Source: Candidatus Actinomarina sp. (GTDB lineage: Bacteria; Actinomycetota; Acidimicrobiia; Actinomarinales; Actinomarinaceae). From it: a DNA stretch of 45,894 nucleotides. The notes under the pieces were generated by a model. The model saw nothing but the letters and a program-made list of their open reading frames with translations, made no database searches and had not been told where the DNA came from. The translations under genes were made by a program, and so were the position numbers. Location: contig JADHQS010000003.1 of the NCBI GenBank assembly GCA_016777845.1, forward strand, positions 1 through 45,894, read 5' to 3'. Positions 25,536 through 34,122 of the stretch are shown here, in pieces (the first letter of the stretch is position 1; each line of letters opens with the position of its first letter).

Positions 25536-26651
25536 ATGGATGAAAAACTAGTAGAACAAGTTAGCTCAAGCAGTGGTATTCCTCAAATGTTGGTATCACG
25601 ATCTGCACAAGCAAGGGCTGAGGCATCTGGTATTTCTGTAAATGATGTTCTCAACAGTTGGTCTGGTGGTGAGGCTATCCAAGCAGCGCCAGCTAATGAA
25701 ACAGTATCAGAATCTCAAGTAGTAGTCGAAGACACTCCTACTCCAGTAGAAGAGCAAGTAGATAAACCAGTTGAAGTAGCAGATCCTGAAAATCTTGTAG
25801 AACCAATTCAAACAGCAGTTTTAATAAGAGAAGACTTGCCCCCTCCTGTAAGTATTAGTCAAAAATTATTAAGGTCTTTAAAATTTGGAATGGGTTTTGG
25901 AGTTATAGCTGGATTTGTCCAGGGACTTCTTTCAAGTTCTTATCTCTATGATGGCCTCATATTGGAAGCTGAAACACAGAAGTTAATAGCTGAATACGAT
26001 GCTGTTTCTTTTGTCATAATTATTTCTCTATCTTCAAGTTTTCTTGGAATAATTAACTCATTAAACGTTAAAAAGTTTTTAGATTCAAATTTTGATGGTT
26101 TTGGAATACTTACTTCTGATAGAGAATCTGTATTTACTGGTGGTGGTCTAGGTTTAGTTTTAGGTTCCTCAACAGCATTTTTTATAATTAATAGCGTTGG
26201 GCAGACAATAGAACCAGTGCTTCCTGATGATCCGGTAATAAATTTAATTACAGTTGGTGGCGCTTTTTGGAGAGTTGTAGTTTTATCAACTTTTGTACAA
26301 GCTGCGATATCTACCTTGACAATGCTACTTGGTGTTCCTAAAGGGCTTGAAGATTTTGAGGATTCTGAAGCACAGAAAATACGCCAAAGAATTGTTGGCT
26401 CAATCGTGATTCCACTGGGATCAATAATTGTTGGTGGTCTAATAGCGGTTGCTATTGCGCAAGTATTTTTAAACTTTCATGAATATGCACCACTATTTGC
26501 ATTAATTATTTCAGCGGCAATTTTACTTTTTGCAAGTGTAATGAGCGCAGCTCCAAAGATAAAAATTACAAGAAGTGAGGTTCTAATTGCGTCCGCTGGA
26601 GTGTTGACTCTTATTGTTATAATTGCTAGTGTGGCTGCAAGCCAACACTAA
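25536..26651 (+). CDS. multi-pass membrane protein of unknown function
   Basis: Not recognised. Of 371 aa, the first 45 residues form a small soluble domain, with MLVSRSAQARAEASGISVND resembling the peripheral-subunit-binding fold of dehydrogenase E2 chains. An acidic, Pro/Val-rich linker runs to residue 100 (for example TPTPVEEQVDKPVEVADPE), followed by about six hydrophobic helices between 115 and 370, several rich in Gly and Ser (GGGLGLVLGSSTAFFIINS). There is no lipobox. It follows ctaG by 18 nt and precedes isocitrate lyase by 4 nt, so it may be read with either. A link to the oxidase is only positional. Confidence 0.7.
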   Translation: MDEKLVEQVSSSSGIPQMLVSRSAQARAEASGISVNDVLNSWSGGEAIQAAPANETVSESQVVVEDTPTPVEEQVDKPVEVADPENLVEPIQTAVLIREDLPPPVSISQKLLRSLKFGMGFGVIAGFVQGLLSSSYLYDGLILEAETQKLIAEYDAVSFVIIISLSSSFLGIINSLNVKKFLDSNFDGFGILTSDRESVFTGGGLGLVLGSSTAFFIINSVGQTIEPVLPDDPVINLITVGGAFWRVVVLSTFVQAAISTLTMLLGVPKGLEDFEDSEAQKIRQRIVGSIVIPLGSIIVGGLIAVAIAQVFLNFHEYAPLFALIISAAILLFASVMSAAPKIKITRSEVLIASAGVLTLIVIIASVAASQH

Positions 26652-26655
26652 ATTA

Positions 26656-27915
26656 ATGAATCAAACTTTTAACAAAATTGAAACCGTAGAAGAATACTTA
26701 TCATCTGAAAGATGGTCTGGCATAAAAAGAGATTACTCTGTTAACGATGTCTGTTCTTTGAGACCTTCATATAAAGTAGAACACACATTATCTGAGATTG
26801 GGTCTGAACTACTTTTGGATCTTCTTTATAGAAAAGATTCATGGGTATCTGGACTAGGAGCGGCAACAGCTCAACAAGCACTCCAAATGTACCATCTTGA
26901 TTATGAAATAATTTATGTTAGTGGTTGGCAAGTAGCAGCAGAGAGCAACATTGGAGCTAATACATACCCAGACTTATCACTTTATCCATCAAACAGTACT
27001 CCAAATTTTGTGAAAAAAATTAATAATACTTTACTGAGAAGGATGGCAGAACTAGATAAGAAAAAGTTACCTCCAATTATTGCCGATGGAGAGTCTGGTT
27101 TTGGTGGAATTTATAATGTATACGAACTTACAAATCAATTTATAGATTCTGGAGTATCCGGAATTCATTTTGAAGACCAACTTGCTTCTGAAAAAAAATG
27201 TGGACATGTTGGTGGGAAGGTTGTAATTCCTACACATGAATATATTAAAAAACTTAATGCTGCAAGATTGTCGTCTGATGTTTTAGGAGTTCCAGTGGTT
27301 ATTATTGCTAGAACAGATGCAATGAACGCAAAACTGATGACATCAGATTTTGATGATAGGGACAGTAAATATCTTAGTAAAAATAGAACTTCTGATGGTT
27401 ACTACTTAATTGAAAACAACCATGAAATGGCAATAACAAAATCACTCAACTACGCGGAGTATGCAGATGTAGTATGGTGCGAAACTAACACTCCAGATTT
27501 AGGCTTTGCAAAAGAATTTGCTGATGAAATTAAGAAATCTCATCCAAATAAAATTCTTGCATATAATTGCTCTCCATCATTTAATTGGTTAGATAAATTT
27601 ACTAAAAAAGAAATTGAAAACTTCCAAAGTGAACTCAGTTCTTATGGTTATAAATTACAATTTGTCTCTCTAGCCGGTTTTCATTCATTAGCAAGTTCAA
27701 TGTATGACTTGGCATCAAAATACAAAGGTGGAAATATGAGTGCAATCTTAGAACTTCAACAGTTTGAAAAAAAATTATCAAAAGATGGTTATACAGGAAT
27801 CAAGCATCAACAAGAAGTTGGTGGGAATTACTATGAAAAAATTGGTGAAGCCTTACTTGGAGATGAATCTGAATTACTTTCAGAAAAAGACTCTACAGAG
27901 AATACACAATTTTAA
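26656..27915 (+). CDS. aceA: isocitrate lyase
   Basis: Cleaves isocitrate to glyoxylate and succinate, the first step of the glyoxylate shunt used for growth on acetate or fatty acids. The 419-aa protein has YVSGWQVAAESN, IIADGESGFGG, GIHFEDQ and the catalytic signature KKCGH at residues 180-184, with Cys182 the active-site base, which separates it from methylisocitrate lyase and PEP mutase. The start is set at 26656 because an in-frame upstream ATG lies inside the preceding gene. No malate synthase is present in the window. It is followed after 12 nt by an SDR gene with its own -10-like element. Confidence 0.93.
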   Translation: MNQTFNKIETVEEYLSSERWSGIKRDYSVNDVCSLRPSYKVEHTLSEIGSELLLDLLYRKDSWVSGLGAATAQQALQMYHLDYEIIYVSGWQVAAESNIGANTYPDLSLYPSNSTPNFVKKINNTLLRRMAELDKKKLPPIIADGESGFGGIYNVYELTNQFIDSGVSGIHFEDQLASEKKCGHVGGKVVIPTHEYIKKLNAARLSSDVLGVPVVIIARTDAMNAKLMTSDFDDRDSKYLSKNRTSDGYYLIENNHEMAITKSLNYAEYADVVWCETNTPDLGFAKEFADEIKKSHPNKILAYNCSPSFNWLDKFTKKEIENFQSELSSYGYKLQFVSLAGFHSLASSMYDLASKYKGGNMSAILELQQFEKKLSKDGYTGIKHQQEVGGNYYEKIGEALLGDESELLSEKDSTENTQF

Positions 27916-27921
27916 TAGAAT
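27916..27921 (+). promoter_or_regulatory. -10-like element before the SDR gene
   Basis: TAGAAT ends 6 nt before the ATG at 27928. Confidence 0.4.
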
Positions 27922-27927
27922 ATAAAA

Positions 27928-28776
27928 ATGACATATTTTAAAAACAAAACAGTAATTATGAGTGGAGGATCTCGTGGGGTGGGTCTAGAAATCGCAAAGG
28001 CACTTGGAAAAGATGGGGCAAATATTGCAATTTTAGCAAAAACAACAGAGCCTCATCCAGCTCTTCCAGGAACAATTTTCACTGCTGCAGAAGAGATTGA
28101 AGAAGTTGGTGGAACTGCACTTCCGATAGTTTGTGATATTAGATATGAAGAGCAAGTAGAGGCTGCTGTTGAAGAAGCAGCAAGCAAGTTTGGGGGCATC
28201 GATATTTGTATCAATAATGCAAGTGCTATACACCTAACTGATACTGTTAACACCCCAATGAAAAGATACGACTTAATGCACAACATAAATGTTCGCGGTA
28301 CATTTATGTTAAGTCAAAAATGCATTCCTCACTTAATTAAGGGGGATAATTCACATATCTTGACGCTTTCACCACCTTTAGATATAGCGCGAAAGTGGTT
28401 TGGTATGACTCTTGCTTACACAACTGCAAAGTATGGAATGTCACTTGTTGCACATGGTCTGGCTGAAGAACTTGGAAAGCACAATGTTGCATCTAATTGT
28501 TTGTGGCCAAGAACCTCTCTTGATACCGCAGCTGTAAGAAATGTAATCGGAGAAGAGCTAATAAAAGGTTCCAGGAAGCCCTCAATATATGCTGATGCCG
28601 CATATGCCGTATTAAAAAGAGACTCTTCATCATGCACGGGTAATTTCTTTTTAGACCAAGATGTACTTGAGGAAGAAGGCGTTACAGATTTCGATCAGTA
28701 CGCAATAGATCCAGAGGCAAAGCTTGTATCAGACTTTTTTGTCGATGACAATCCTGATGATTGGATTCAGGCTTAG
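27928..28776 (+). CDS. short-chain dehydrogenase/reductase, HSDL2-like
   Basis: NAD(P)-dependent oxidoreductase with a Rossmann fold. In its 282 aa, the cofactor motif SGGSRGVGLEIAKAL is at residues 12-26, NNASAIHL follows, and the active site has YTTAKYGM, giving the YxxxK pair with a preceding LSPP stretch where most SDRs keep the catalytic Ser. The wording AKTTEPHPALPGTIFTAAEE and NCLWPRTSLDTAAVRN matches the group of human HSDL2, but the C-terminal SCP2 sterol-carrier domain is absent. The substrate is unknown; a role in lipid metabolism is a guess from the family. Confidence 0.87.
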   Translation: MTYFKNKTVIMSGGSRGVGLEIAKALGKDGANIAILAKTTEPHPALPGTIFTAAEEIEEVGGTALPIVCDIRYEEQVEAAVEEAASKFGGIDICINNASAIHLTDTVNTPMKRYDLMHNINVRGTFMLSQKCIPHLIKGDNSHILTLSPPLDIARKWFGMTLAYTTAKYGMSLVAHGLAEELGKHNVASNCLWPRTSLDTAAVRNVIGEELIKGSRKPSIYADAAYAVLKRDSSSCTGNFFLDQDVLEEEGVTDFDQYAIDPEAKLVSDFFVDDNPDDWIQA

Positions 28777-28799
28777 TTACCTAAAAAGTCTATTACGCT

Positions 28800-29002
28800 T
28801 TACCAACCTTTAGAAACATCTTTATAGAACTCTGTATATTGACAATTTGAACAGGTAATTGCAAGAAATTTACGATTTTGAAAATTCATAAAACGTGACC
28901 AACCCATTCCAGTCATAGTGACTGTGTCTTCAGAATATTCAGTTGATTAACATTTAGGACATGTCCAAATTTTTTGTTGTGTTGGATATCTTTCTTCCAT
29001 AT
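28800..29002 (-). pseudogene. decayed zinc-ribbon gene (DUF2082-like) with frameshift and in-frame TAA
   Basis: On the minus strand an ATG at 29002 starts MEERYPT, and a second frame then reads QQKIWTCPKC, TAA, STEYSEDTVTMTG, FMNFQNRKFLAITCSNCQYTEFYK, up to a TAA at 28800-28802. The two CxxC pairs and the NFQNRKFL...CxxCxYTEFYK wording match a small zinc-ribbon family of about 60-70 aa (typically CPKCGSTEY). Two lesions break it: a two-base surplus in the GT run near 28977-28984 that shifts frame, and a TAA (28948-28950) where the family has Gly. The stop is TAA, so selenocysteine insertion does not explain it. Sequencing error could explain one lesion, less easily both. Confidence 0.72.
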
Positions 29003-29060
29003 TTATATACTAATTACTTTTTTAGATGGAATCTGTAATTTAAGAAAGGTAAAATTTAGT

Positions 29061-31028
29061 ATGCATAAAATTCTGCGCATACTTTTTTTATCTTTTCTTA
29101 TAATGCTTTTTGCGTGTGGAGGTGAAGAATCTGCCAATTTGGATCCACAAGTTATTAGAGTCGTCGATGATGAGTTTTCTCCGAAAGTGATAAGAGTTGA
29201 GCCTGGTACTACCGTAATTTGGGAATCTGGTGGAGCAAATGATCATAATGTAATTGCGAGTGACGGTTCATGGCAAGCAATTTCATCAGACTATTTTGAA
29301 TATGGAATTATTACAAAAGGTGATCAATACGAACACACATTTAATGAACCTGGAGTTTACGATTATTACTGTCCTTATCATGGAACCAATAACAAAGGTA
29401 TGGTTGGGACAGTAATTGTAGGTGATGTTGATTATGCAGTTGAGCCTGAAAAAGTGATCGTCAGTTTAAGTGAAAATGTTTTGAGTGTAGGGCAAGGTGA
29501 AGACTTTACAAAAATTCAAGATGCTGTTGATGTTGCACAAGAAGGAGATTTGATTCTAATTAACCCAGGAGTTTATAACGAAAGCATAACTGTGACTACT
29601 TCACATTTAACACTGAGAGGCACTGATAGAAACAAAGTGATAATAGATGGTCAGTTTATGAGTGAAAACGGAATACAGATTTATGATACAGACGGAGTGA
29701 CAGTTGAGAATTTATCTGTAAGAAACTTTACACTAAATGGCGTATATTGGAATACAGCAAAAGGGTTTAGAGGTTCTTATTTAACTGTATACAACAATGG
29801 AGATTATGGTGTTTATGCATTTAACTCAACTGATGGTGTGTTTGATAATATATACGCATCTGGACACCCGGATAGTGGAATTTATATTGGACAGTGCTAT
29901 CCGTGTAATTCTTTAATCTACGATAATGTCATTGAGGGTAATGCATTAGGTTATTCGGGAACCAATGCAGGAGGTCACCTATATTTATATAACAATATAT
30001 GGCGAGATAATATGTCAGGTATTGTTCCAAATACTCTTGACTCTGAACTCAACCCTCCTGGCAGAGAAACAACAATTATAGGAAATCTTGTGATTAATAA
30101 TAATAACTACGAAGCTCCTACAAACCGATTTGGCGTTGTAGCTAAAGGAATGGGGATAGTAGTGCCTGGAAGAGTGGGTGACATAATAGAAAAAAATTTG
30201 GTTGTTAACCATGACAGGTATGGCATTGTTGCAAGTCCAATGTTGGATGCAAATTTATATTTCTCACAACACGTGAGTGTAAAAAACAACGTTGTTTTAG
30301 ATTCTGGATACACCGACTTAGCACTTGCAGGACCATGGGGTCCCGGAAATTGTTTTGAGGACAATGTTTACCAAACAAGTACCCCTCCACTTTTAGAGCA
30401 GCTTCATAACTGTTCATCAATAGACTCATCAAGCTTGATTGCAAGGTTTCCTTTACAGGGAGATCCTTCGGGTTTAATGATGCTTGCTGGGTTTTTTGCA
30501 GATGCTCAAACAACAGAACTTGATAAAAACAGATATAAAGAGTATCCATGGCCAAAAGAACAAGAAAATATGCAGTTTGCAGATATAAATAAACCTTCAC
30601 CTGCAATAAATTTGTTTTATGTACCTGATTTAGACTCTATTCAAGTACCAACAAACTTACTAAATGAAGACTTAGAAAATTACTACAATTCTGAAAAGGA
30701 GATAATTATGAGCGGAGTGCCTATTTCTAGCCCTACAATATGGCAGTTATTGTTTCAACTTTACGGTTACTTGATGCCGTTTGTGTTGTATGCTGCTTGG
30801 GCTGCTTTAGCAATAAAAGATATTGACTCTAACGAAAGGGTTAACGGGAGTATGAAATATGTTTGGTTAGGAGTTGTTTACCTAGTTCCATTCTTTGGAG
30901 TTTTGGTTTATCACCTTGCCGGACCTAGTGCAATTTCTCGAAGTATGAAACTTGCTGCCATAGTCGGTGGTTTGTTTAGCTACATTGCGATCCTGGTTGC
31001 AGGAGCAGTAATTAGCGGACTTGTATAA
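29061..31028 (+). CDS. lipoprotein with cupredoxin, right-handed beta-helix and C-terminal membrane domain
   Basis: No known gene matches the whole. From ATG 29061 (655 aa) a lipoprotein signal ends IMLFAC, placing Cys19 as the lipid anchor. Residues about 30-125 are a type I copper domain: VDDEFSPKVIRVEPGTTVIW, DHNV, and YYCPYHGTNNKGMVG, supplying His, Cys, His, Met. Residues about 145-450 are parallel beta-helix repeats (FTKIQDAVDVAQEGDLILI, NPGVYNE, then recurring N-V-x-N-N-x-x-G units), as in NosD and pectin-lyase-fold proteins. Three helices at about 560-585, 600-621 and 630-652 close the protein, with VVYLVPFFGVLVYHLAG like the PLDc_N membrane module. A start at 28974 would precede the signal peptide wrongly. 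Extracytoplasmic copper-linked binding or electron transfer is inferred. Confidence 0.82.
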   Translation: MHKILRILFLSFLIMLFACGGEESANLDPQVIRVVDDEFSPKVIRVEPGTTVIWESGGANDHNVIASDGSWQAISSDYFEYGIITKGDQYEHTFNEPGVYDYYCPYHGTNNKGMVGTVIVGDVDYAVEPEKVIVSLSENVLSVGQGEDFTKIQDAVDVAQEGDLILINPGVYNESITVTTSHLTLRGTDRNKVIIDGQFMSENGIQIYDTDGVTVENLSVRNFTLNGVYWNTAKGFRGSYLTVYNNGDYGVYAFNSTDGVFDNIYASGHPDSGIYIGQCYPCNSLIYDNVIEGNALGYSGTNAGGHLYLYNNIWRDNMSGIVPNTLDSELNPPGRETTIIGNLVINNNNYEAPTNRFGVVAKGMGIVVPGRVGDIIEKNLVVNHDRYGIVASPMLDANLYFSQHVSVKNNVVLDSGYTDLALAGPWGPGNCFEDNVYQTSTPPLLEQLHNCSSIDSSSLIARFPLQGDPSGLMMLAGFFADAQTTELDKNRYKEYPWPKEQENMQFADINKPSPAINLFYVPDLDSIQVPTNLLNEDLENYYNSEKEIIMSGVPISSPTIWQLLFQLYGYLMPFVLYAAWAALAIKDIDSNERVNGSMKYVWLGVVYLVPFFGVLVYHLAGPSAISRSMKLAAIVGGLFSYIAILVAGAVISGLV

Positions 31029-31033
31029 TTAAA

Positions 31034-31039
31034 TATTCT
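31034..31039 (+). promoter_or_regulatory. -10-like element before the PfkB kinase gene
   Basis: TATTCT ends 6 nt before the ATG at 31046, inside the 17-nt gap after the lipoprotein gene. Confidence 0.4.
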
Positions 31040-31045
31040 TAATTC

Positions 31046-31897
31046 ATGTCGTTTAAGAATATTCTTTGTTTTGGAACTTTAAATCCTGATTTAATTTACT
31101 TTGTTGATGAGTTGCCAAGTAAAGGTGGTGACATTCGTAGTTTAAAGTCTTCTATAAGGCCAGGGGGGACTGCTATAAATTGCTCGGAATTAATTTCTCT
31201 TTGGAAGAAATCAGTTCAAGTTAGAGGAAATAGTATTGGTATTGACCCTTTGGGTAAATACTTAGTTGACTATTTAAAAGAAAATAACATAAATTTTGAT
31301 GGTTTAATAATCAATCAGTCGTTGACTCCAACATGTTCTATTTTTGTAGACTCTTCCGGTGAGAGAACAATAGTCTCTTCAGGATACGAAGGTCTTGAAT
31401 GGAGTAATTTCGAAAATTTAAACAACTTTGATTCGCTAATTATAGATAGGTACTCTATTAGGTTCATTAAAGATAACCTAAAAGATCTCAAAAAACAAAA
31501 TAATTTGTTTGTTTGCCAAGCAGGTTATGAATATGAAATTGATTACAAATTAGACTTTCTTATAGTCAGCAAAGATGAGATTAGTGTTGATGAAGCTAAT
31601 AGTCTTATAGATTCAAAAACTGTAGAGTATATACTCTTAACATCCTCAAACTTGCCAGCAAGACTGCTGAGTGCAGAAGGGGCTATAGAAATAGTTCCTC
31701 CAGATTTTAAAACTATAAATTCAAATGGTGCTGGCGATGCAACTGCAGCATATATTGCAGCTTTTGGTGTAAACGACTTAATTCCAAATATAAAAAAAGC
31801 CTGTGCAGCAGGTGCTATCGTAGCTGGAACAAATGAAAAACCTACAGTTGAAAAAATCGAAGAAATATCACAACTTGTAGAAGTAAACCCTCGATAG
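31046..31897 (+). CDS. PfkB family sugar/nucleoside kinase
   Basis: Ribokinase-fold kinase, 283 aa. The N-terminal GTLNPDLIYFVDELPSKGGD and RPGGTAINCSELIS form the substrate half, and the C-terminal signature NSNGAGDATAAYIAA carries the catalytic Asp of the GAGD anion hole. Most members have DTxGAGD; here NSN replaces DTx, so a residue near the catalytic site differs. It is shorter than ribokinase (about 310 aa). The substrate cannot be assigned. Neighbours are the cupredoxin lipoprotein and an acyl-CoA dehydrogenase, neither of which points to a sugar pathway. Confidence 0.82.
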   Translation: MSFKNILCFGTLNPDLIYFVDELPSKGGDIRSLKSSIRPGGTAINCSELISLWKKSVQVRGNSIGIDPLGKYLVDYLKENNINFDGLIINQSLTPTCSIFVDSSGERTIVSSGYEGLEWSNFENLNNFDSLIIDRYSIRFIKDNLKDLKKQNNLFVCQAGYEYEIDYKLDFLIVSKDEISVDEANSLIDSKTVEYILLTSSNLPARLLSAEGAIEIVPPDFKTINSNGAGDATAAYIAAFGVNDLIPNIKKACAAGAIVAGTNEKPTVEKIEEISQLVEVNPR

Positions 31898-31924
31898 CAA
31901 TTTATACTTTTCAGAAATATCTAC

Positions 31925-31930
31925 TAATAT
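31925..31930 (+). promoter_or_regulatory. -10-like element before the acyl-CoA dehydrogenase gene
   Basis: TAATAT ends 8 nt before the ATG at 31939. Confidence 0.45.
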
Positions 31931-31938
31931 AGATACAT

Positions 31939-33729
31939 ATGGCGGTTCCCTTTAAAGCTCCAGTCAAAGACATAGTTTTTGGTTATGAAGTTATTGATTC
32001 TTATAATGTTCTCAATAAAATATCAGCATTTAGTGATTTTTCAGAAGATATTGTTATTCCAACAATGGAAGAATGTGCTAAATTCTCTGAAGAAGTCCTT
32101 GCACCAATAAATGCTATAGGCGATCAACAAGGAGCAACAATCAAGGATGGTGTTGTAACGATGCCTGAAGAGTTTATTGATGCCTATAAAAAGTTTGCCG
32201 AAGCAGGGTGGGCATCAATATCTTTGCCATCTGAAATTGGTGGTGGAGGAATGCCTATAACGTTGTCTGGTGGAACCCTAGAAATTCTTAGTACAGCCAA
32301 TTTAGCTTTTGGTCTAGCACCAGGCTTAAGTGCTGGTGCAATTTCTGCGATAAATTTTCATGGTAACCAAGAACAAAAAGATAAATTTTTACCAAAACTT
32401 GTTTCAGGTGAGTGGACAGGAACAATGAATCTGAGCGAGCCTCAATCAGGGTCAGATCTCGGAACAATTACTACAAAAGCTGAACCTCAAGAAGATGGTT
32501 CTTATAAAATAACAGGCACAAAAGTTTGGATTACGTTCGGTGAACATAATATGACAGAAAATATAATTCACCTCGTTTTAGCTAAAGTTCCTGGTTCTCC
32601 TGAGGGTACTAAAGGCATTTCTATGTTTATAGTGCCTAAATATATTATTAATGATGATGGCTCTATCGGAGACTCAAATAATGTAAGCTGCATATCTATT
32701 GAAGAAAAACTAGGAATTCATGCAAGTCCGACTTGTGTTATGGAATATGATGGTTCTGTTGGTTATTTAGTTGGAGAAGAGAACCGAGGTCTTAACTATA
32801 TGTTTACAATGATGAACGAAGCTCGTGTTTGGGTAGGTGGACAAGGATTAGCATGTGCTTCAGGTGCATTACAGGGTGCTGCTCAATATGCTAGAGACCG
32901 AGTACAGGGAAGACCTGTAGGAATGTCAAAGGAAGACGCTAAAAATTCAACAATTATTGATCATGCAGATGTTAGAAGAATGCTTATGACAATTAAAGCA
33001 TACGTTGATGCTATGAGATACCTCATGTATGACAACCAATTAATGCTTGATGTTGAGTACTTTGGTGAAGATGAGGAAATGAAAGCGTTTGGTGAGGAAA
33101 GATGCGGCATATTGACACCTATTACCAAAGCCTGGATTTCTGATTTAGGGGTGGAGCTGTCTTCTATTGCAATTCAAGTTTACGGTGGTATGGGATATGT
33201 TGAGGAAACAGGTGTAGCTCAATATCTACGAGATTCAAGAATAGCGCCTATTTACGAAGGTACTAACGGAATTCAAGCATTAGATTTAATGTTTAGAAAA
33301 TTACCTCTTGATAATGGTCAAGCCATGCAAAGACTGTTATCAGACGTAAATAAAGTCATTGATGAAATGAAACAGGATGATGAAAAACTTGTATCAATGG
33401 CCGAAAAGCTTGAAAAAGAGGTAAATACATTATCTGAAATAACTTTATGGCTTGGATCTAAAATGCTTGAGGGAGAGTTAGTTGATGCAAGCGCTGGTGC
33501 CACACCGTATTTAAAAATGTTTGGTCAAGTTTTAGGTGGATACTACATGGGTAAAGCTGCAATTCTTGCAAATAAAAAGTTTAAAGAAACTGGTGATGAA
33601 TTTTACAAAGACAAAATAACATTATCAAAATTTTACATAGAACAACTACTGCCTTTAGCTTCAGGATACGCATCATCTATAACAGCAGGTAAAGATGATT
33701 TGTACGCAATGAAGGCTGAAAACTTCTAA
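31939..33729 (+). CDS. acyl-CoA dehydrogenase (long form, FadE/DmdC-like)
   Basis: FAD enzyme that introduces the alpha-beta double bond into an acyl-CoA. At 596 aa it is the long form with an extra C-terminal domain, as in DmdC (methylmercaptopropionyl-CoA dehydrogenase) and mycobacterial FadE5-type enzymes. Landmarks are FAEAGWASISLPSEIGGGG, MNLSEPQSGSDLGTITTKA, YKITGTKVWITFGEHN, VYGGMGYVEETGVAQYLRDSRI and IYEGTNGIQALDL, where the Glu is the likely catalytic base. Which acyl-CoA it uses is open; DMSP demethylation versus beta-oxidation cannot be told from sequence alone. The next gene starts directly at its stop codon. EtfD at 42.9-45.0 kb could take electrons from it through ETF. Confidence 0.9.
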   Translation: MAVPFKAPVKDIVFGYEVIDSYNVLNKISAFSDFSEDIVIPTMEECAKFSEEVLAPINAIGDQQGATIKDGVVTMPEEFIDAYKKFAEAGWASISLPSEIGGGGMPITLSGGTLEILSTANLAFGLAPGLSAGAISAINFHGNQEQKDKFLPKLVSGEWTGTMNLSEPQSGSDLGTITTKAEPQEDGSYKITGTKVWITFGEHNMTENIIHLVLAKVPGSPEGTKGISMFIVPKYIINDDGSIGDSNNVSCISIEEKLGIHASPTCVMEYDGSVGYLVGEENRGLNYMFTMMNEARVWVGGQGLACASGALQGAAQYARDRVQGRPVGMSKEDAKNSTIIDHADVRRMLMTIKAYVDAMRYLMYDNQLMLDVEYFGEDEEMKAFGEERCGILTPITKAWISDLGVELSSIAIQVYGGMGYVEETGVAQYLRDSRIAPIYEGTNGIQALDLMFRKLPLDNGQAMQRLLSDVNKVIDEMKQDDEKLVSMAEKLEKEVNTLSEITLWLGSKMLEGELVDASAGATPYLKMFGQVLGGYYMGKAAILANKKFKETGDEFYKDKITLSKFYIEQLLPLASGYASSITAGKDDLYAMKAENF

Positions 33730-34122
33730 TTGATTGATTCATTAAAAAACAAACATAATTTAATTGCTCTCATTGGGGCAAGTAATGATAAAAATAAATA
33801 TGGAAATAAGATTTTACTAGACTTAGTTTCAAAAGGTCATAATGTGGTTCCAATAAATCCCAAAGAAGACACCGTTGCTGGTTTAAAGTCCTACAAAAAT
33901 GTTTCTGAACTTAGTGAAAAGCCATCAATAATTAATTTTGTAGTGCCACCCAATGTTGGATTTGAATTAACAAAGGAGTTAGTTGAATCAGGTTATGATA
34001 ACTTCTGGTATCAGCCTGGTGCAGAGAGTTCAGAAATTTCTTCGTATTTAGAATCTAATAGTAAAAATTATATAGATGACAAATGCATTATGGTTGTCTC
34101 AAGACTAGCCGATAATTACTAG
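33730..34122 (+). CDS. CoA-binding domain protein (YccU-like)
   Basis: Small Rossmann-type protein of 130 aa with the CoA-binding fold: IALIGASNDKNKYGNKILLD at the N-terminus, GHNVVPINPKEDTVAGLKSY, INFVVPPNVGFELTKELVE and a closing CIMVVSRL. Free-standing versions are common and of unknown role. The start is a TTG directly after the acyl-CoA dehydrogenase TAA, so it is translated from the same mRNA. Its end overlaps the convergent rmuC stop by 4 nt. Confidence 0.85.
   Translation: MIDSLKNKHNLIALIGASNDKNKYGNKILLDLVSKGHNVVPINPKEDTVAGLKSYKNVSELSEKPSIINFVVPPNVGFELTKELVESGYDNFWYQPGAESSEISSYLESNSKNYIDDKCIMVVSRLADNY

Noticed and set aside
28948-28950. In-frame stop of the zinc-ribbon gene as a selenocysteine codon
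   Set aside because: The codon is TAA, which is not recoded to Sec, and the frame is also broken upstream by a two-base surplus.
28974-29060. Earlier start for the cupredoxin lipoprotein
   Set aside because: It would place 29 residues before a complete lipoprotein signal that ends at the Cys of IMLFAC.
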